Shown piece by piece: positions 15,822-24,431 of a stretch of DNA of 64,000 nt (positions are counted from its first letter, which is position 1; every line of letters starts with the position of its first letter). The notes under the pieces are model-generated. The model did no database searches. It was not told the origin of the DNA and worked only from the letters and a program-made list of their open reading frames with translations. The DNA is from CADEED01 sp035502995 (GTDB lineage: Bacteria; Pseudomonadota; Gammaproteobacteria; Steroidobacterales; Steroidobacteraceae), in the NCBI GenBank assembly GCA_035502995.1, contig DATJTW010000003.1, forward strand, positions 1 to 64,000, read 5' to 3'. Both the position numbers and the translations under genes were made by a program.

Positions 15822-18800
15822 ATGCGCCGCCCGATGTCCGTCTTCTCGTCGCTCGTTGCCGTTCTGTCGCTGGCGTTGGTCGCCCAGGCCGGCGCGCCGC
15901 GCCTCGTGCGCGACATCAACGCGACGATCATCCCAGTCAACAGCGCGCCGTCGGAGTTCGACGACCAGGGCGCCTGGTCCTTGTTCGTCGCCAGCGACGG
16001 CGTACACAACCTCGAGCCCTGGGGCACCGACGGCACCACGGCCGGCACCGTCCGCCTCGGCAGCGTGAATCCGCTGCCGCCCGGCGTCACCGGCTACCAG
16101 TTCGTCCGCCTGAACGGCGTCAGCTACTTCATGACGAACGGCGTGAACGTCGTCGGCGCCACCGCGTTGTGGCGCTCCGACGGCACCGCGAACGGCACGT
16201 ATCTCGTCAACGACTTCGCCTCCCTCGGCACGAATCCGTTCCTGGTCGGCGCGCGCGGCAGCGACCTCATCCTCTCCATCGTCAACGCGACCGGCGGCCG
16301 CGAGCTGTGGCGCAACGACGGCACGGCCGCGGGCAGCCAACGCCTGACGACGGCCACCAGCTCCGACGACTCGGTCTACAAGGCCGTCATCGCCAACAAC
16401 CGCATCTACTTCCTGGCCGCCGCCGGCAACAACACCTTCGAGCCCTGGGTCAGCGACGGCACCGTCGGTGGCGCGCACCGGCTCGCCGTCATCGCCAACA
16501 ACGGCGCCAATCTCAACGGGCCCGATCTATTCGTCGTCGGCAATACGGTGCTGTTCAGCCAGGCCACGACGACCCAGGGCAGCGAGCTGTGGAAGATCGC
16601 GTTGTCGAATGACGCGGTCTCGTTGGTGAAGGACATTGCGCCAGGCATGGGATCGGGCGTCGTCAATGCGGCCTTCGGCAGCGTCAACGGCATTGCGCTC
16701 TTCAATGCGGCCACCGCCGACGGCGCGACCCCCTTGCTGTGGCGGTCCGACGGCACGACGGGTGGCACGTACCAGCTCGGCGCCGGTCTCCAGGCCTACG
16801 ACGACTTCCCGCGTTACCCCGGGCCGACGACGGCGAATCGCGTGATGTTCCACTCGATCGCGTCGGGCACGCTGACCACCTGGTCGACCGACGGGACCAC
16901 GCTGACGCAGGTTCCCGTTCCCGTGCCGGACGCCGCGTTCGTCGGCATGGTCGGTGGACAGATGTACGTGACCGGCACCGGCGGCCGCCTGTGGCGCACC
17001 GACGGCACCAGCGCCGGAACGCACGAGCTCGTCAACACGCCGGCGTACGCCAACTCCATCGAGGTGGCCGGTACGACGGGCCAGCTGTTCCTGCGCGTCA
17101 GCAGCGGCCTGGATTTCCGCGTGTACGCGTACAACCTCGCGACGGACGTGGCGACGCTGCTGCGCAGCTACAGCGTCGAGCAGGGCGCGTTCTTCCCGCG
17201 CTTCATGGTCTACGCACAGAACCGCCTGTATTTCGACGGCACGGATCCGGCCACCGGCCGCGAGATCTGGACCAGCGACGGCACGCCCGCCGGCACGCGA
17301 CTGCTGAAGAACGTCGCGCCCGAGACGCGCACGCAGCCCTCCACGCCACGACACCTGTTCGAGTTCGGCGGCAAGCTGTTCTTCTCCGCGGACGATGGCG
17401 TCGCCGGCCGCGAGTTGTGGATCTCCGACGGCACGCAGGGCGGTACCCAGCTCGTCATGGACATCGTCCCGGGCACCGGCGACTCCGAGCCGGTCGGTTT
17501 CTTCACGCTCGCCAACAAGCTCTACTTCTTCGCGAAGACCAATACCAACGACAACAACACCTACAAGCTGTGGACCACGGACGGCACCGCCGCCGGCACC
17601 ACGGTCGTGACGGCCGCGATCCCCAGTGCGGCGATCGGTTCCCCGCCCTGTGGAGCGGCGACCGTCGCGCTGGGCGGTTACGCCTATCTACCGCTCTACG
17701 ACCCGGGCTTCGGACAGAACCTGTGGCGCACCGACGGCACCGCCGCCGGGACCACGCGCGTGACGGACGACTCGCAGGCGCGCGTCTACGGTGGCTGCTG
17801 GATGACGTCGTTCCAGAACAAGCTGTTCTTCACCGGCCAGGCGTCGAACGCGATCGGCATCGAGACGTATGCAGCGGCGCCGAACGGCAACGCGCAGCTG
17901 GTCGTCGACCTCGCGCCCGGCACCACCAACAGCGACCCGCAGGAGCTGACGGCGCTGGGTGGCAAACTCGTGTTCGCCGCGCGCGTCGCCGGCAGCTGGC
18001 AGGTGTACGGATCGGACGGCACCGCGCCGGGCACGCTGCCGCTCACGAACCTCGCCGGCAAGTTCCCCAACAACCTGCGCGCCGCGAACGGCAAGGTGTT
18101 CTTCCTCGACAACTCGCCGCAGACCTTCGGCGGTGTCGCGTTGTACGCCAGCGACGGCACGGCCGCGAACACGGCCCGCGTCGGCACGGTCAAGGCGAAC
18201 ACCGTTTTGTACTCCGACGGCGCGCGCGTGTTCTTCGGATCGCGCGTGCAGCAGACCGTCGACGGCCTGGTGGCCTGGGTATCCGACGGCACCACCGCGG
18301 GCACGATCGCCATCGGCAGCCCGTCCGCGCTCCCGTTGCCGTCGCGCCTGTGGTTCTGGGATTTCCGCGGCACCACGATCATCCAGGCCAACGACTCGGC
18401 CGGTGACGCGTTGCTGTGGCGTTCCGACGGCACGGCGGCGGGAACGCGATTCATCGGCGAAGCGGGCGTCGCGTCCGAATACGCGTATCCCAACCAGCAC
18501 CAGGCCGCGGGCCAGTCGTTCTTCTACGTCGCGGACAAGGACGGCTCGGGCACCGAGCTGTTCGCGGTCGACAACGACCTGCCCATCGCCGCGAACGACG
18601 CCGGCGGCAGCGTGCAGGCCGGCGCGGCGCTGACCATCGACGTGGTCGCGAACGACAGCGACGCGGATGGCGTGTTGAATGCCGCGACGGTGAGCATCGC
18701 CAGCGCGCCGCTGCACGGCACGACGTCGGTCGCATCCAGCGGCGTCATCACGTACACGGCGAACGCGGGGTATGCGGGCGCGGATTCGTTCACGTACACG

Positions 18801-19085
18801 ATCGCGGATGCGCAGGGCGGGCGGTCCGCGGCGGCGACCGTGAGCGTGACGGTGACGGCGGCGCCGTCGTCGAGCACCAGCAGCTCGAGTAGTTCGAGCA
18901 GCAGCAGTTCGAGCAGCAGCTCCAGCAGCAGCAGCTCCGGCGGCGGTACCGGCAGCTCGAGCGGCGGCGCGAGTGCCAGCAGCAGCGGCGGCAAGGGCGG
19001 CGGTGGCGCGCTCGGCGTGCTCGAAACGCTGCTGCTCGGCGGACTCGCGATCGGCGGCGCCCTGCGCCGGCGGTGCGCGGTCTAG
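15822..19085 (+). CDS. ELWxxDGT-repeat surface protein with polyserine linker and GlyGly-CTERM-like tail
   Basis: The 1087-residue product has a signal peptide (SLALVAQAGA), then about fifteen repeats of the ELWxxDGT(x)xGT type (for example RELWISDGTQGGT and KLWTTDGTAAGT) spaced 45 to 80 residues apart, probably beta-propeller-like blades. A cadherin/Big-like domain follows (VVANDSDADGVLN, residues about 925-1010). After it come a long serine tract, Gly-rich sequence and GGGGALGVLETLLLGGLAIG with a terminal RRR cluster. That tail fits the GlyGly-CTERM pattern processed by rhombosortase, implying export and anchoring or release at the cell surface. Function is unknown; adhesion is a guess. An AGGAG site precedes ATG 15822. 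Confidence 0.88.
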   Translation: MRRPMSVFSSLVAVLSLALVAQAGAPRLVRDINATIIPVNSAPSEFDDQGAWSLFVASDGVHNLEPWGTDGTTAGTVRLGSVNPLPPGVTGYQFVRLNGVSYFMTNGVNVVGATALWRSDGTANGTYLVNDFASLGTNPFLVGARGSDLILSIVNATGGRELWRNDGTAAGSQRLTTATSSDDSVYKAVIANNRIYFLAAAGNNTFEPWVSDGTVGGAHRLAVIANNGANLNGPDLFVVGNTVLFSQATTTQGSELWKIALSNDAVSLVKDIAPGMGSGVVNAAFGSVNGIALFNAATADGATPLLWRSDGTTGGTYQLGAGLQAYDDFPRYPGPTTANRVMFHSIASGTLTTWSTDGTTLTQVPVPVPDAAFVGMVGGQMYVTGTGGRLWRTDGTSAGTHELVNTPAYANSIEVAGTTGQLFLRVSSGLDFRVYAYNLATDVATLLRSYSVEQGAFFPRFMVYAQNRLYFDGTDPATGREIWTSDGTPAGTRLLKNVAPETRTQPSTPRHLFEFGGKLFFSADDGVAGRELWISDGTQGGTQLVMDIVPGTGDSEPVGFFTLANKLYFFAKTNTNDNNTYKLWTTDGTAAGTTVVTAAIPSAAIGSPPCGAATVALGGYAYLPLYDPGFGQNLWRTDGTAAGTTRVTDDSQARVYGGCWMTSFQNKLFFTGQASNAIGIETYAAAPNGNAQLVVDLAPGTTNSDPQELTALGGKLVFAARVAGSWQVYGSDGTAPGTLPLTNLAGKFPNNLRAANGKVFFLDNSPQTFGGVALYASDGTAANTARVGTVKANTVLYSDGARVFFGSRVQQTVDGLVAWVSDGTTAGTIAIGSPSALPLPSRLWFWDFRGTTIIQANDSAGDALLWRSDGTAAGTRFIGEAGVASEYAYPNQHQAAGQSFFYVADKDGSGTELFAVDNDLPIAANDAGGSVQAGAALTIDVVANDSDADGVLNAATVSIASAPLHGTTSVASSGVITYTANAGYAGADSFTYTIADAQGGRSAAATVSVTVTAAPSSSTSSSSSSSSSSSSSSSSSSSSGGGTGSSSGGASASSSGGKGGGGALGVLETLLLGGLAIGGALRRRCAV

Positions 19086-19829
19086 CTAGAGGCTGCCCAG
19101 CCGCAGCTTCCGCTTCCAGCCGAGCAGCTCGACGAACTCGCCGAACACGCGTTCGCTCAGCGCACCGGCCGGCGACGCGTGGCCGTGCGTGTCGCGCAGG
19201 ATGTGCTCGAGCTGGTGTTCCGGGCCGGAGGCTTCGGCCTCCGCGCGGTACTCCGGCACCTCGAGCCAGCGCCGGATCTGCTCGCCATCCGCTTCCAGGT
19301 GGAATTGCAGTCCATACGCACGGTCGCCGTAGCGGAACGCCTGGTTGGGGCAGGTCGGTGTGCTCGCCAGGTGGATCGCGCCGGGCGGCAGGTCGAACGT
19401 GTACGCGTGCCACTGGAACACGTGCTGGCTGCCGTCGAAGTGGCGGCACAGCGGATCGCCGTGCGCGGCGGCGGTGGGATGCAGGCGGTACCAGCCGATC
19501 TCGCGTACCGAGTTGGGCCGCACGTTCGCGCCCAGCGCCGCGGCCAGCAGCTGCGCGCCGAGGCAGATGCCGAGGATCGGGATGTCGAGCTCGAGCGCCT
19601 GCCTGATGGCGGCGATCTCCGCCGCGAGATGCGGGAAACGGTCCTGCTGGTCCACGTTCATCGGGCCGCCGAGCACGATCAACCCGTTGTAGCGGCTCAC
19701 GTCCGGCTGCAGATCGGGCTGGCGCGAGAAGTTCAGGTAGCGGATGCGGAAGCCGTGCCGGCGCAGCAGCGGGTCCAGCAACCCGAGCGGCTCGCGCGCC
19801 GAGTGCTGGAAGACGAGGAGTTTGCGCAT
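19086..19829 (-). CDS. Class I glutamine amidotransferase-like protein
   Basis: The 247-residue product shows the class I amidotransferase signatures: ILGICLGAQLLAAALG (nucleophilic Cys, about residue 88) and GLQFHLEAD (His/Glu, about 170-172). It resembles stand-alone GMP-synthase-like GATase proteins, whose acceptor substrates are often unknown (gamma-glutamyl hydrolysis or amide transfer). I chose ATG 19829 (MRKLLVFQHSARE) because the longer frame needs a TTG start. It is convergent with the ELWxxDGT gene with no gap, and divergent from the GyrI-like gene. Confidence 0.83.
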   Translation of the reverse strand: MRKLLVFQHSAREPLGLLDPLLRRHGFRIRYLNFSRQPDLQPDVSRYNGLIVLGGPMNVDQQDRFPHLAAEIAAIRQALELDIPILGICLGAQLLAAALGANVRPNSVREIGWYRLHPTAAAHGDPLCRHFDGSQHVFQWHAYTFDLPPGAIHLASTPTCPNQAFRYGDRAYGLQFHLEADGEQIRRWLEVPEYRAEAEASGPEHQLEHILRDTHGHASPAGALSERVFGEFVELLGWKRKLRLGSL

Positions 19830-19888
19830 TCGGGGCCATCGTACCAATAGACTTGTCGAAAACCCCGCCAGCCGATCGACCAGTCACC

Positions 19889-20350
19889 ATGAACACCCTG
19901 ACCGTCATCGAACGTCCCGCCCAGACCGTGGTCGGCCTGCAGATCCGCACGAAGCCGCAGTCGCCGGACATCCCGGCGTTGTGGCCGAAGTTCGTCGCGC
20001 GCCTGGACGAGATCCCGGGTGCCGCCGAGCCCAACGTCAGCTATGGCGTCATGGAGCATGGCGACCGCGTGCTCGAGTACGCGGCCGCGATCTCCGTGAC
20101 GTCGGCCGGCAAACTGCCGGCGGGCATGGTGGCGATCGCGCTGCCGGCCGGGACGTATGCGCGCTGGACGTGTCCGCTGTCGGGCCTGGGCAAGTGCTTC
20201 GGCGAGATCTTCAACCAGCACCTGCCGAAGTCCGGTTACGTGCAGGCGATGGGGCCGTTCTTCGAGCGGTACGACGAGAAGTTCGATCCGGCGGACCCGG
20301 GTTCGCAGGTCGAGATCTGGATCCCCGTGCGTCGCAAGACGGCGGGCTGA
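19889..20350 (+). CDS. GyrI-like small-molecule-binding domain protein
   Basis: The 153-residue product opens MNTLTVIERPAQTVVGLQIR and ends in VEIWIPVRRK, the pattern of the GyrI/AraC effector-binding domain (SOUL/SRPBCC-like duplicated beta fold). The central YGVMEHGDRVLEYAAAISV and FFERYDEKFDP segments also fit. Such proteins bind hydrophobic cations or act as gyrase-inhibitor homologues. There is no DNA-binding domain here. An in-frame start 36 bp upstream exists, but MNTLTVIER is the conserved N-terminus. The specific ligand is unknown. Confidence 0.75.
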   Translation: MNTLTVIERPAQTVVGLQIRTKPQSPDIPALWPKFVARLDEIPGAAEPNVSYGVMEHGDRVLEYAAAISVTSAGKLPAGMVAIALPAGTYARWTCPLSGLGKCFGEIFNQHLPKSGYVQAMGPFFERYDEKFDPADPGSQVEIWIPVRRKTAG

Positions 20351-20408
20351 AACCGGATGCCGCCGAGCGGCCACTCACCAGGCGACAAACTACTGCGGGA
20401 GTCGCCCG

Positions 20409-21002
20409 GTGAACTACGGATTCTTCTTCCGGCGCTACGCGCCGTTCGAGTCGTTCGGTCTCGGCTTCGAAGGCGATGCGCGCGAGTCCGCGTCGACCAG
20501 CCTCTCGGCGACGGCGCGCACCATCGGCGCGTTGCAGTTCTCGCCGGGCAGCGTCGGCGACATCAGCGGCACGAGCTCCGGCACGTCGTATGCCGGGCTC
20601 GGTGCATTCGTGCAGCGCGCGCTGGGGCGGCACGTGTCGAAGGTCACGTCGTCGGTGGCCGTCAGGACGCGCTCGGTCGAGTGCGTGCGGTTCACGGCGC
20701 AGACCGCGGGCGCGAACCCCATGATCCCCGGCGCGCCCGAGATCGACACCTACGTCGACGCGGAGATCGTCTTCACGCCGAAATCGCTGGCGATCTCCGG
20801 CGCCGTGCGCGGCGACAACTTCCCGAACTGCGAAGTGTTCGTGACGGACGCCAGCGGCCGGGGCGCGTTGTTGTTTGCCTTCGCCACGGACGGTGGCCAG
20901 GACACCGGCCCGATGACGCGGCTGGCCGGCGACGGCGCCGGGCAGGTGCTGGGCACGTTCTACAAGCGGGTGCCGTTGCGCAAGGGCGGTGCTTTCGCCT
21001 GA
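20409..21002 (+). CDS. Protein of unknown function
   Basis: A GTG at 20409, preceded by CGGGAG, starts a 197-residue product (NYGFFFRRYAPFESFGLGFE...). I recognise no family. The sequence is rich in Ser, Gly and Thr with beta-propensity. It has an N-terminal aromatic/arginine segment, a middle with VECVRFTAQTAGANP, and two short beta-like blocks near the C-terminus. No signal peptide or membrane segment is evident. It lies 58 bp after the GyrI-like gene and 22 bp before an MFS gene, so it may be cotranscribed. Third-position GC bias supports real coding in this frame. Confidence 0.6.
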   Translation: MNYGFFFRRYAPFESFGLGFEGDARESASTSLSATARTIGALQFSPGSVGDISGTSSGTSYAGLGAFVQRALGRHVSKVTSSVAVRTRSVECVRFTAQTAGANPMIPGAPEIDTYVDAEIVFTPKSLAISGAVRGDNFPNCEVFVTDASGRGALLFAFATDGGQDTGPMTRLAGDGAGQVLGTFYKRVPLRKGGAFA

Positions 21003-21024
21003 GCGGCTGTGGTGAAATCCGGCG

Positions 21025-22230
21025 ATGACGGAATCCCCGTATCGCTGGGTCATCGTCGCGCTGGGCGGGCTCATGGGCTGCGTCGCGATCGGCGCGATGT
21101 TCGCGCTGGCCGTGTTCCTCGCGCCCATGTCCGAGGTCACCGGCTGGTCGCGCGCCGGCATCTCGCTGGCGATGACCATCAACTTCCTCGTGATGGCGTT
21201 CGGCTCGTTCGGCTGGGGCGCGGCCAGCGACCGCTGGGGCGCACGCGTGGTCACGCTGTGCGGCGCGGTGTTGCTGGGCGCGGCGCTGGTGCTGGCCAGC
21301 CGCGCGTCGACGTTGCGCGAATTCCAGCTGACGTTCGGCATCCTCGTCGGTCTCGCGGCCAGCGCGTTCTTCGCGCCGATGATCGCGACGGTCACCGGCT
21401 GGTTCGAGACGCGGCGCAATCTCGCGGTGTCGCTGGTGTCCGCCGGCATGGGCATGGCGCCGCTGACGATGTCGCCGCTGGCGAGCTGGCTGATCACGGA
21501 GCATGGCTGGCGCGCCGCGATGTTCACCCTCGGCGTGCTCGCCTGGGCGCTGCTGATCCCCGCGGCGCTGTTCGTGCGCCGGCCGCCGGTGGCCGCGCCG
21601 CGCACGGGCGCTGCGCCGTCGCCGCGCGCGAGTCGCGAGGAAGTCGGCCGCGCACTGACCTCGCCGCAGTTCCTCGTGCTCGGCTTCACGTTCATGTTGT
21701 GCTGCATGGCGCACAGCGGGCCCATCTTCCACGTCGTCAGCTACGCGATGTACTGCGGGCTGGGCTCGATGGCCGCGGTCAGCGTGTACAGCGTCGAGGG
21801 GCTGGCGGGGCTCGGCGGGCGCATCGTCATCGGCCTGCTGGCGGATCGCGTCGGCGCGAAGCGGATGCTGGTCTGCACGCTGATCCTGCAGTCGCTGGCG
21901 ATCGCCGCGTACCTGAAGGTGAACGAGCTGCGCGAGTTCTATGCGCTGGCGGTGATCTTCGGCGTGGCATACGGCGGCGGCATGCCGTTGTACGCGTCGA
22001 TCGCGCGCGACTATTTCGGGCAGCACATCATGGGCACCGTGTTCGGCGCGGCGACGATGCTGTCGAGTCTCGGCATGGCCATCGGGCCCGTCGCCGGCGG
22101 CTGGGTGTTCGACGAATTCCACGACTACTCGTGGCTGTACATCTCGTCGGCCGCGGTGGCCGTGGGCGCGGTGCTGCTGGCGCTGACGTTCCCCAAGGCC
22201 GCCGAGCAGGGCACGCTCGTGCCGCACTGA
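21025..22230 (+). CDS. Major facilitator superfamily transporter
   Basis: The 401-residue product has twelve predicted hydrophobic segments. The MFS loop 2-3 signature appears as GAASDRWGARVVT near residue 70 and its second-half echo as GLLADRVGAKRM near 270. The pattern is closest to oxalate/formate antiporter-like or monocarboxylate MFS carriers. The substrate cannot be read. The gene stands between an unknown protein and a GST and is followed by only 15 bp, so the GST may be cotranscribed. Confidence 0.87.
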   Translation: MTESPYRWVIVALGGLMGCVAIGAMFALAVFLAPMSEVTGWSRAGISLAMTINFLVMAFGSFGWGAASDRWGARVVTLCGAVLLGAALVLASRASTLREFQLTFGILVGLAASAFFAPMIATVTGWFETRRNLAVSLVSAGMGMAPLTMSPLASWLITEHGWRAAMFTLGVLAWALLIPAALFVRRPPVAAPRTGAAPSPRASREEVGRALTSPQFLVLGFTFMLCCMAHSGPIFHVVSYAMYCGLGSMAAVSVYSVEGLAGLGGRIVIGLLADRVGAKRMLVCTLILQSLAIAAYLKVNELREFYALAVIFGVAYGGGMPLYASIARDYFGQHIMGTVFGAATMLSSLGMAIGPVAGGWVFDEFHDYSWLYISSAAVAVGAVLLALTFPKAAEQGTLVPH

Positions 22231-22245
22231 TACACTCGATCGCGC

Positions 22246-22896
22246 ATGTACAAACTCCATTCGTTCGCCCAATCGGGCAACTGCTACAAGGTGACGCTGC
22301 TGTTGCAGGCGCTGGGTGTGAAATGGGAGAACGTGCACATGCCGTTCGCGGATTTCGCGAAGGGTGTGCCGAAGTCGGACGCCTGGCGCGGCGCGGAGAA
22401 TCCGATGGGCGAACTACCCATCCTGGAGACCGGTAGCGAGCGGCTGACGCAGTCGGGCGCGATCCTCATCTGGCTCGCGGAAAAACACGGCGCGTATGGC
22501 GGCCGGAACGAAGCGGAGCGGTTCGAAGTCCTGCGCTGGATCCTGTTCGACAACCACAAGTTCACGAGCTACCTCGCGACGTGGCGGTTCCTGAAGTCGT
22601 TCATGCCGACGGCGCCGGATCCGGGCGTCGAGAAATTCCTGAAGGGACGCATCGACAACGCGTTCGGGATCGCGGAGAAACACCTGCAGCAACACGATTA
22701 CGTGGTCGGCAGTCAGCCGACGATCGCCGACCTGTCGATGTGCGGCTATCTGTATTACCCGGCGGACGAGAGCGGCTACGACATCGCGAAGCAATATCCC
22801 GCGATGGCGCGCTGGCTCGAGCGGCTGAAGGCGCTGCCCGGGTGGAAGCCGCCGTACGCGATGATGCCGGGCGAGAGGATCGCGCCGCGTTGGTGA
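22246..22896 (+). CDS. Glutathione S-transferase family protein
   Basis: The 216-residue product begins MYKLHSFAQSGNCYKVTLLL, a thioredoxin-fold N-terminus with Ser/Asn/Cys at the usual catalytic position. The GSH-binding segment ENPMGELPILETG lies near residue 48 and SGAILIWLAEKHG near 68. The C-terminal helical domain includes the DLSMCGYLYY region near 160. It should conjugate or reduce electrophiles with glutathione. Its stop codon overlaps the GTG start of the next gene (GGTGA), implying coupling. Confidence 0.87.
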   Translation: MYKLHSFAQSGNCYKVTLLLQALGVKWENVHMPFADFAKGVPKSDAWRGAENPMGELPILETGSERLTQSGAILIWLAEKHGAYGGRNEAERFEVLRWILFDNHKFTSYLATWRFLKSFMPTAPDPGVEKFLKGRIDNAFGIAEKHLQQHDYVVGSQPTIADLSMCGYLYYPADESGYDIAKQYPAMARWLERLKALPGWKPPYAMMPGERIAPRW

Positions 22897-23468
22897 AAGT
22901 CGCGTGCTCGGTGTGTGGCGTCGCCATCCTCGAGATCACGGCGACTGCGAATGGCGGCAAGTGTTTTCCTTGCCGCAATGGCACGCGCGGTCAGCTGGAG
23001 GCGAGCCGGCGAAGAATCGCGGAAGAGCGCGCTCGCCCGCCCGATCCGGCGCGGGTCTACTGGTTGTCGCTGGTCGATCGCGTGTACAGAACCGACGCAG
23101 GCTACGGCGGGCTGAGCCGTCCCGAGCAACTGTATTTCGCGGTGTGCTGCCTCGACGGTGAGGCTTACAACGGCGGGCTCGAACAGTTCTTCCTGAACGA
23201 GTCCGGGTCGCGCTACCGCGACGCTCTCGAGGCGCTGCGGTTGCTCGGCGCCGCGAATACGGCCCATCTACTCGAGCGCGCGAAGGAGGCCTGCTATCCC
23301 GCCGCGGACGTGCCGGAAGACTGGCCGGAGAGGCGCCGGCTGCTGATCGAGGGTGATACGCCGTCGCGGCGGGCGCAGCTCGATGCCCTGGATGACGAGT
23401 ACTACGCCGATCCGGACGGGCTCGCGGACCGGATCCAGGACTTCGCGCGCCAGCACTCGCTCTACTGA
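22893..23468 (+). CDS. Zinc-ribbon plus DMP19/DUF4375-like protein
   Basis: From GTG 22893 the product is 191 residues. The first 30 residues hold two CxxC pairs (CSVC and CFPC, 17 residues apart), a probable zinc ribbon. The rest resembles DUF4375/DMP19 (RPEQLYFAVCCLDGEAYNGG, QFFLNESG, ALRLLGAANTA). Members of that family bind proteins or mimic DNA, but function here is unknown. The start overlaps the GST stop, so the two are translationally coupled. The zinc ribbon would be an added feature for the domain and deserves checking. Confidence 0.7.
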   Translation: MKVACSVCGVAILEITATANGGKCFPCRNGTRGQLEASRRRIAEERARPPDPARVYWLSLVDRVYRTDAGYGGLSRPEQLYFAVCCLDGEAYNGGLEQFFLNESGSRYRDALEALRLLGAANTAHLLERAKEACYPAADVPEDWPERRRLLIEGDTPSRRAQLDALDDEYYADPDGLADRIQDFARQHSLY

Positions 23469-23478
23469 TCGATCGCGG

Positions 23479-23877
23479 TCAGTGAGCGGCTTTCGCCTCC
23501 GCCGGCGTCTCCGTATGCATCACGCACTTCCAGCCGTGGCCGTTCTTCACCCACGTCGACGAGTCGTTCATCTCCTGCGTCGTGTTCTCGTCCCCGTCGC
23601 GCGCCGCGACTTCCTGCTTCACGTGATACGTGACCACCGCGGTGTTCTCGTTCGGGAACAATACGTCGAGATCGCTGAGCTGGAAGGAACGCACGGCCAT
23701 CGCGCCTTTCTCGGCCATCCGGCGATAGGTGGCGTGGTCGAACTGCATGGCGCCGTGGCCGCTGACCATCAGCGACGGCTCGCTGAGCAGGTCGAGCGCG
23801 GTGTTCGTGTCACCGTCGACCATCGACTGCCAGAACCTGTGCTCGAGATCGATGAGGGTTGCGCGCGGGTCGGTCAT
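23479..23877 (-). CDS. DUF4440 / NTF2-like small protein
   Basis: The 132-residue product (MTDPRATLIDLEHRFWQSMV) fits the nuclear-transport-factor-2-like/DUF4440 fold: an N-terminal helix with W and D, then the strand-rich SYHVKQE-type C-terminal half (VVTYHVKQEVAAR, GWKCVMHTET). Such cone-shaped dimers bind small molecules or act as simple enzymes; no catalytic pair is clear. It is convergent with the DUF4375-like gene by 10 bp. ATG 23877 is the natural start. Confidence 0.75.
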   Translation of the reverse strand: MTDPRATLIDLEHRFWQSMVDGDTNTALDLLSEPSLMVSGHGAMQFDHATYRRMAEKGAMAVRSFQLSDLDVLFPNENTAVVTYHVKQEVAARDGDENTTQEMNDSSTWVKNGHGWKCVMHTETPAEAKAAH

Positions 23878-23984
23878 GGCGTTCTCCGGGGTGGAAAACA
23901 CGATTGTTTCGAGGCGCGCCGCTGTCCCGGCATCGGAGAGAGCGGTAACGCGCGGTAGGGGTGTTCCGACCGCCGGGGACGGTC

Positions 23985-24431
23985 CTAGTTCGGCGTCGCG
24001 CTCAGCTTCGCGTGCGTCTCGTTGACCACCATCAACGCCGCCGAGCTGAAGAATTTGTGGTACTCGGCCACCATCTCGCCGTTCTGGAGTACGGGATCCG
24101 ACGCGGTGAGCTGCTTCGCTTCGTCGATGCTCTCCACCGCGAAGACGAACAGGCCGCGCCAGCCGTCGACGCCGTCGAGCGGGCCGGCAACCGCGAGCTT
24201 GCCGGCCGCGGCGAGCCGCTCCATGTTCGCGAAGTGGCCCTTGAACATCTCGGCGCGTTTCGCCTTGTCGGTGACGGGCGTCGGGCCGGACTTCAGCACG
24301 ACCAGCACGTAGTGGCGCATGCCCTGCGCATCGGCGCCGAGGCGTTTCGCGAGGTCGGCGTCGAACGTGCTGGCCGCGGCGAGCACGGACCAGAGCGCGG
24401 CCAGCGCGAGTAGTTGGAAGGATCGTTTCAC
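23985..24431 (-). CDS. Exported YCII-related domain protein
   Basis: From GTG 24431 the product is 148 residues. It has a signal peptide (KRSFQLLALAALWSVLAAAS) followed by a YCII-like ferredoxin-fold domain (RHYVLVVLKSGPTPV, GPLDGVDGWRGLFVFAVES, DPVLQNGEMVAEYHKF). YCII proteins have a conserved His/Asp pair; the His lies in the MRHYVLV segment. The GTG overlaps the TGA of the upstream coiled-coil gene, supporting this start and cotranscription. It is probably periplasmic, with unknown substrate. Confidence 0.75.
   Translation of the reverse strand: MKRSFQLLALAALWSVLAAASTFDADLAKRLGADAQGMRHYVLVVLKSGPTPVTDKAKRAEMFKGHFANMERLAAAGKLAVAGPLDGVDGWRGLFVFAVESIDEAKQLTASDPVLQNGEMVAEYHKFFSSAALMVVNETHAKLSATPN

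Noticed and set aside
18870..18990. Microsatellite or CRISPR-like repeat in the serine tract
   Set aside because: The AGC/TCG repeats are in frame within the ELWxxDGT gene and encode the serine linker; there are no spacers or conserved repeat units of CRISPR length.
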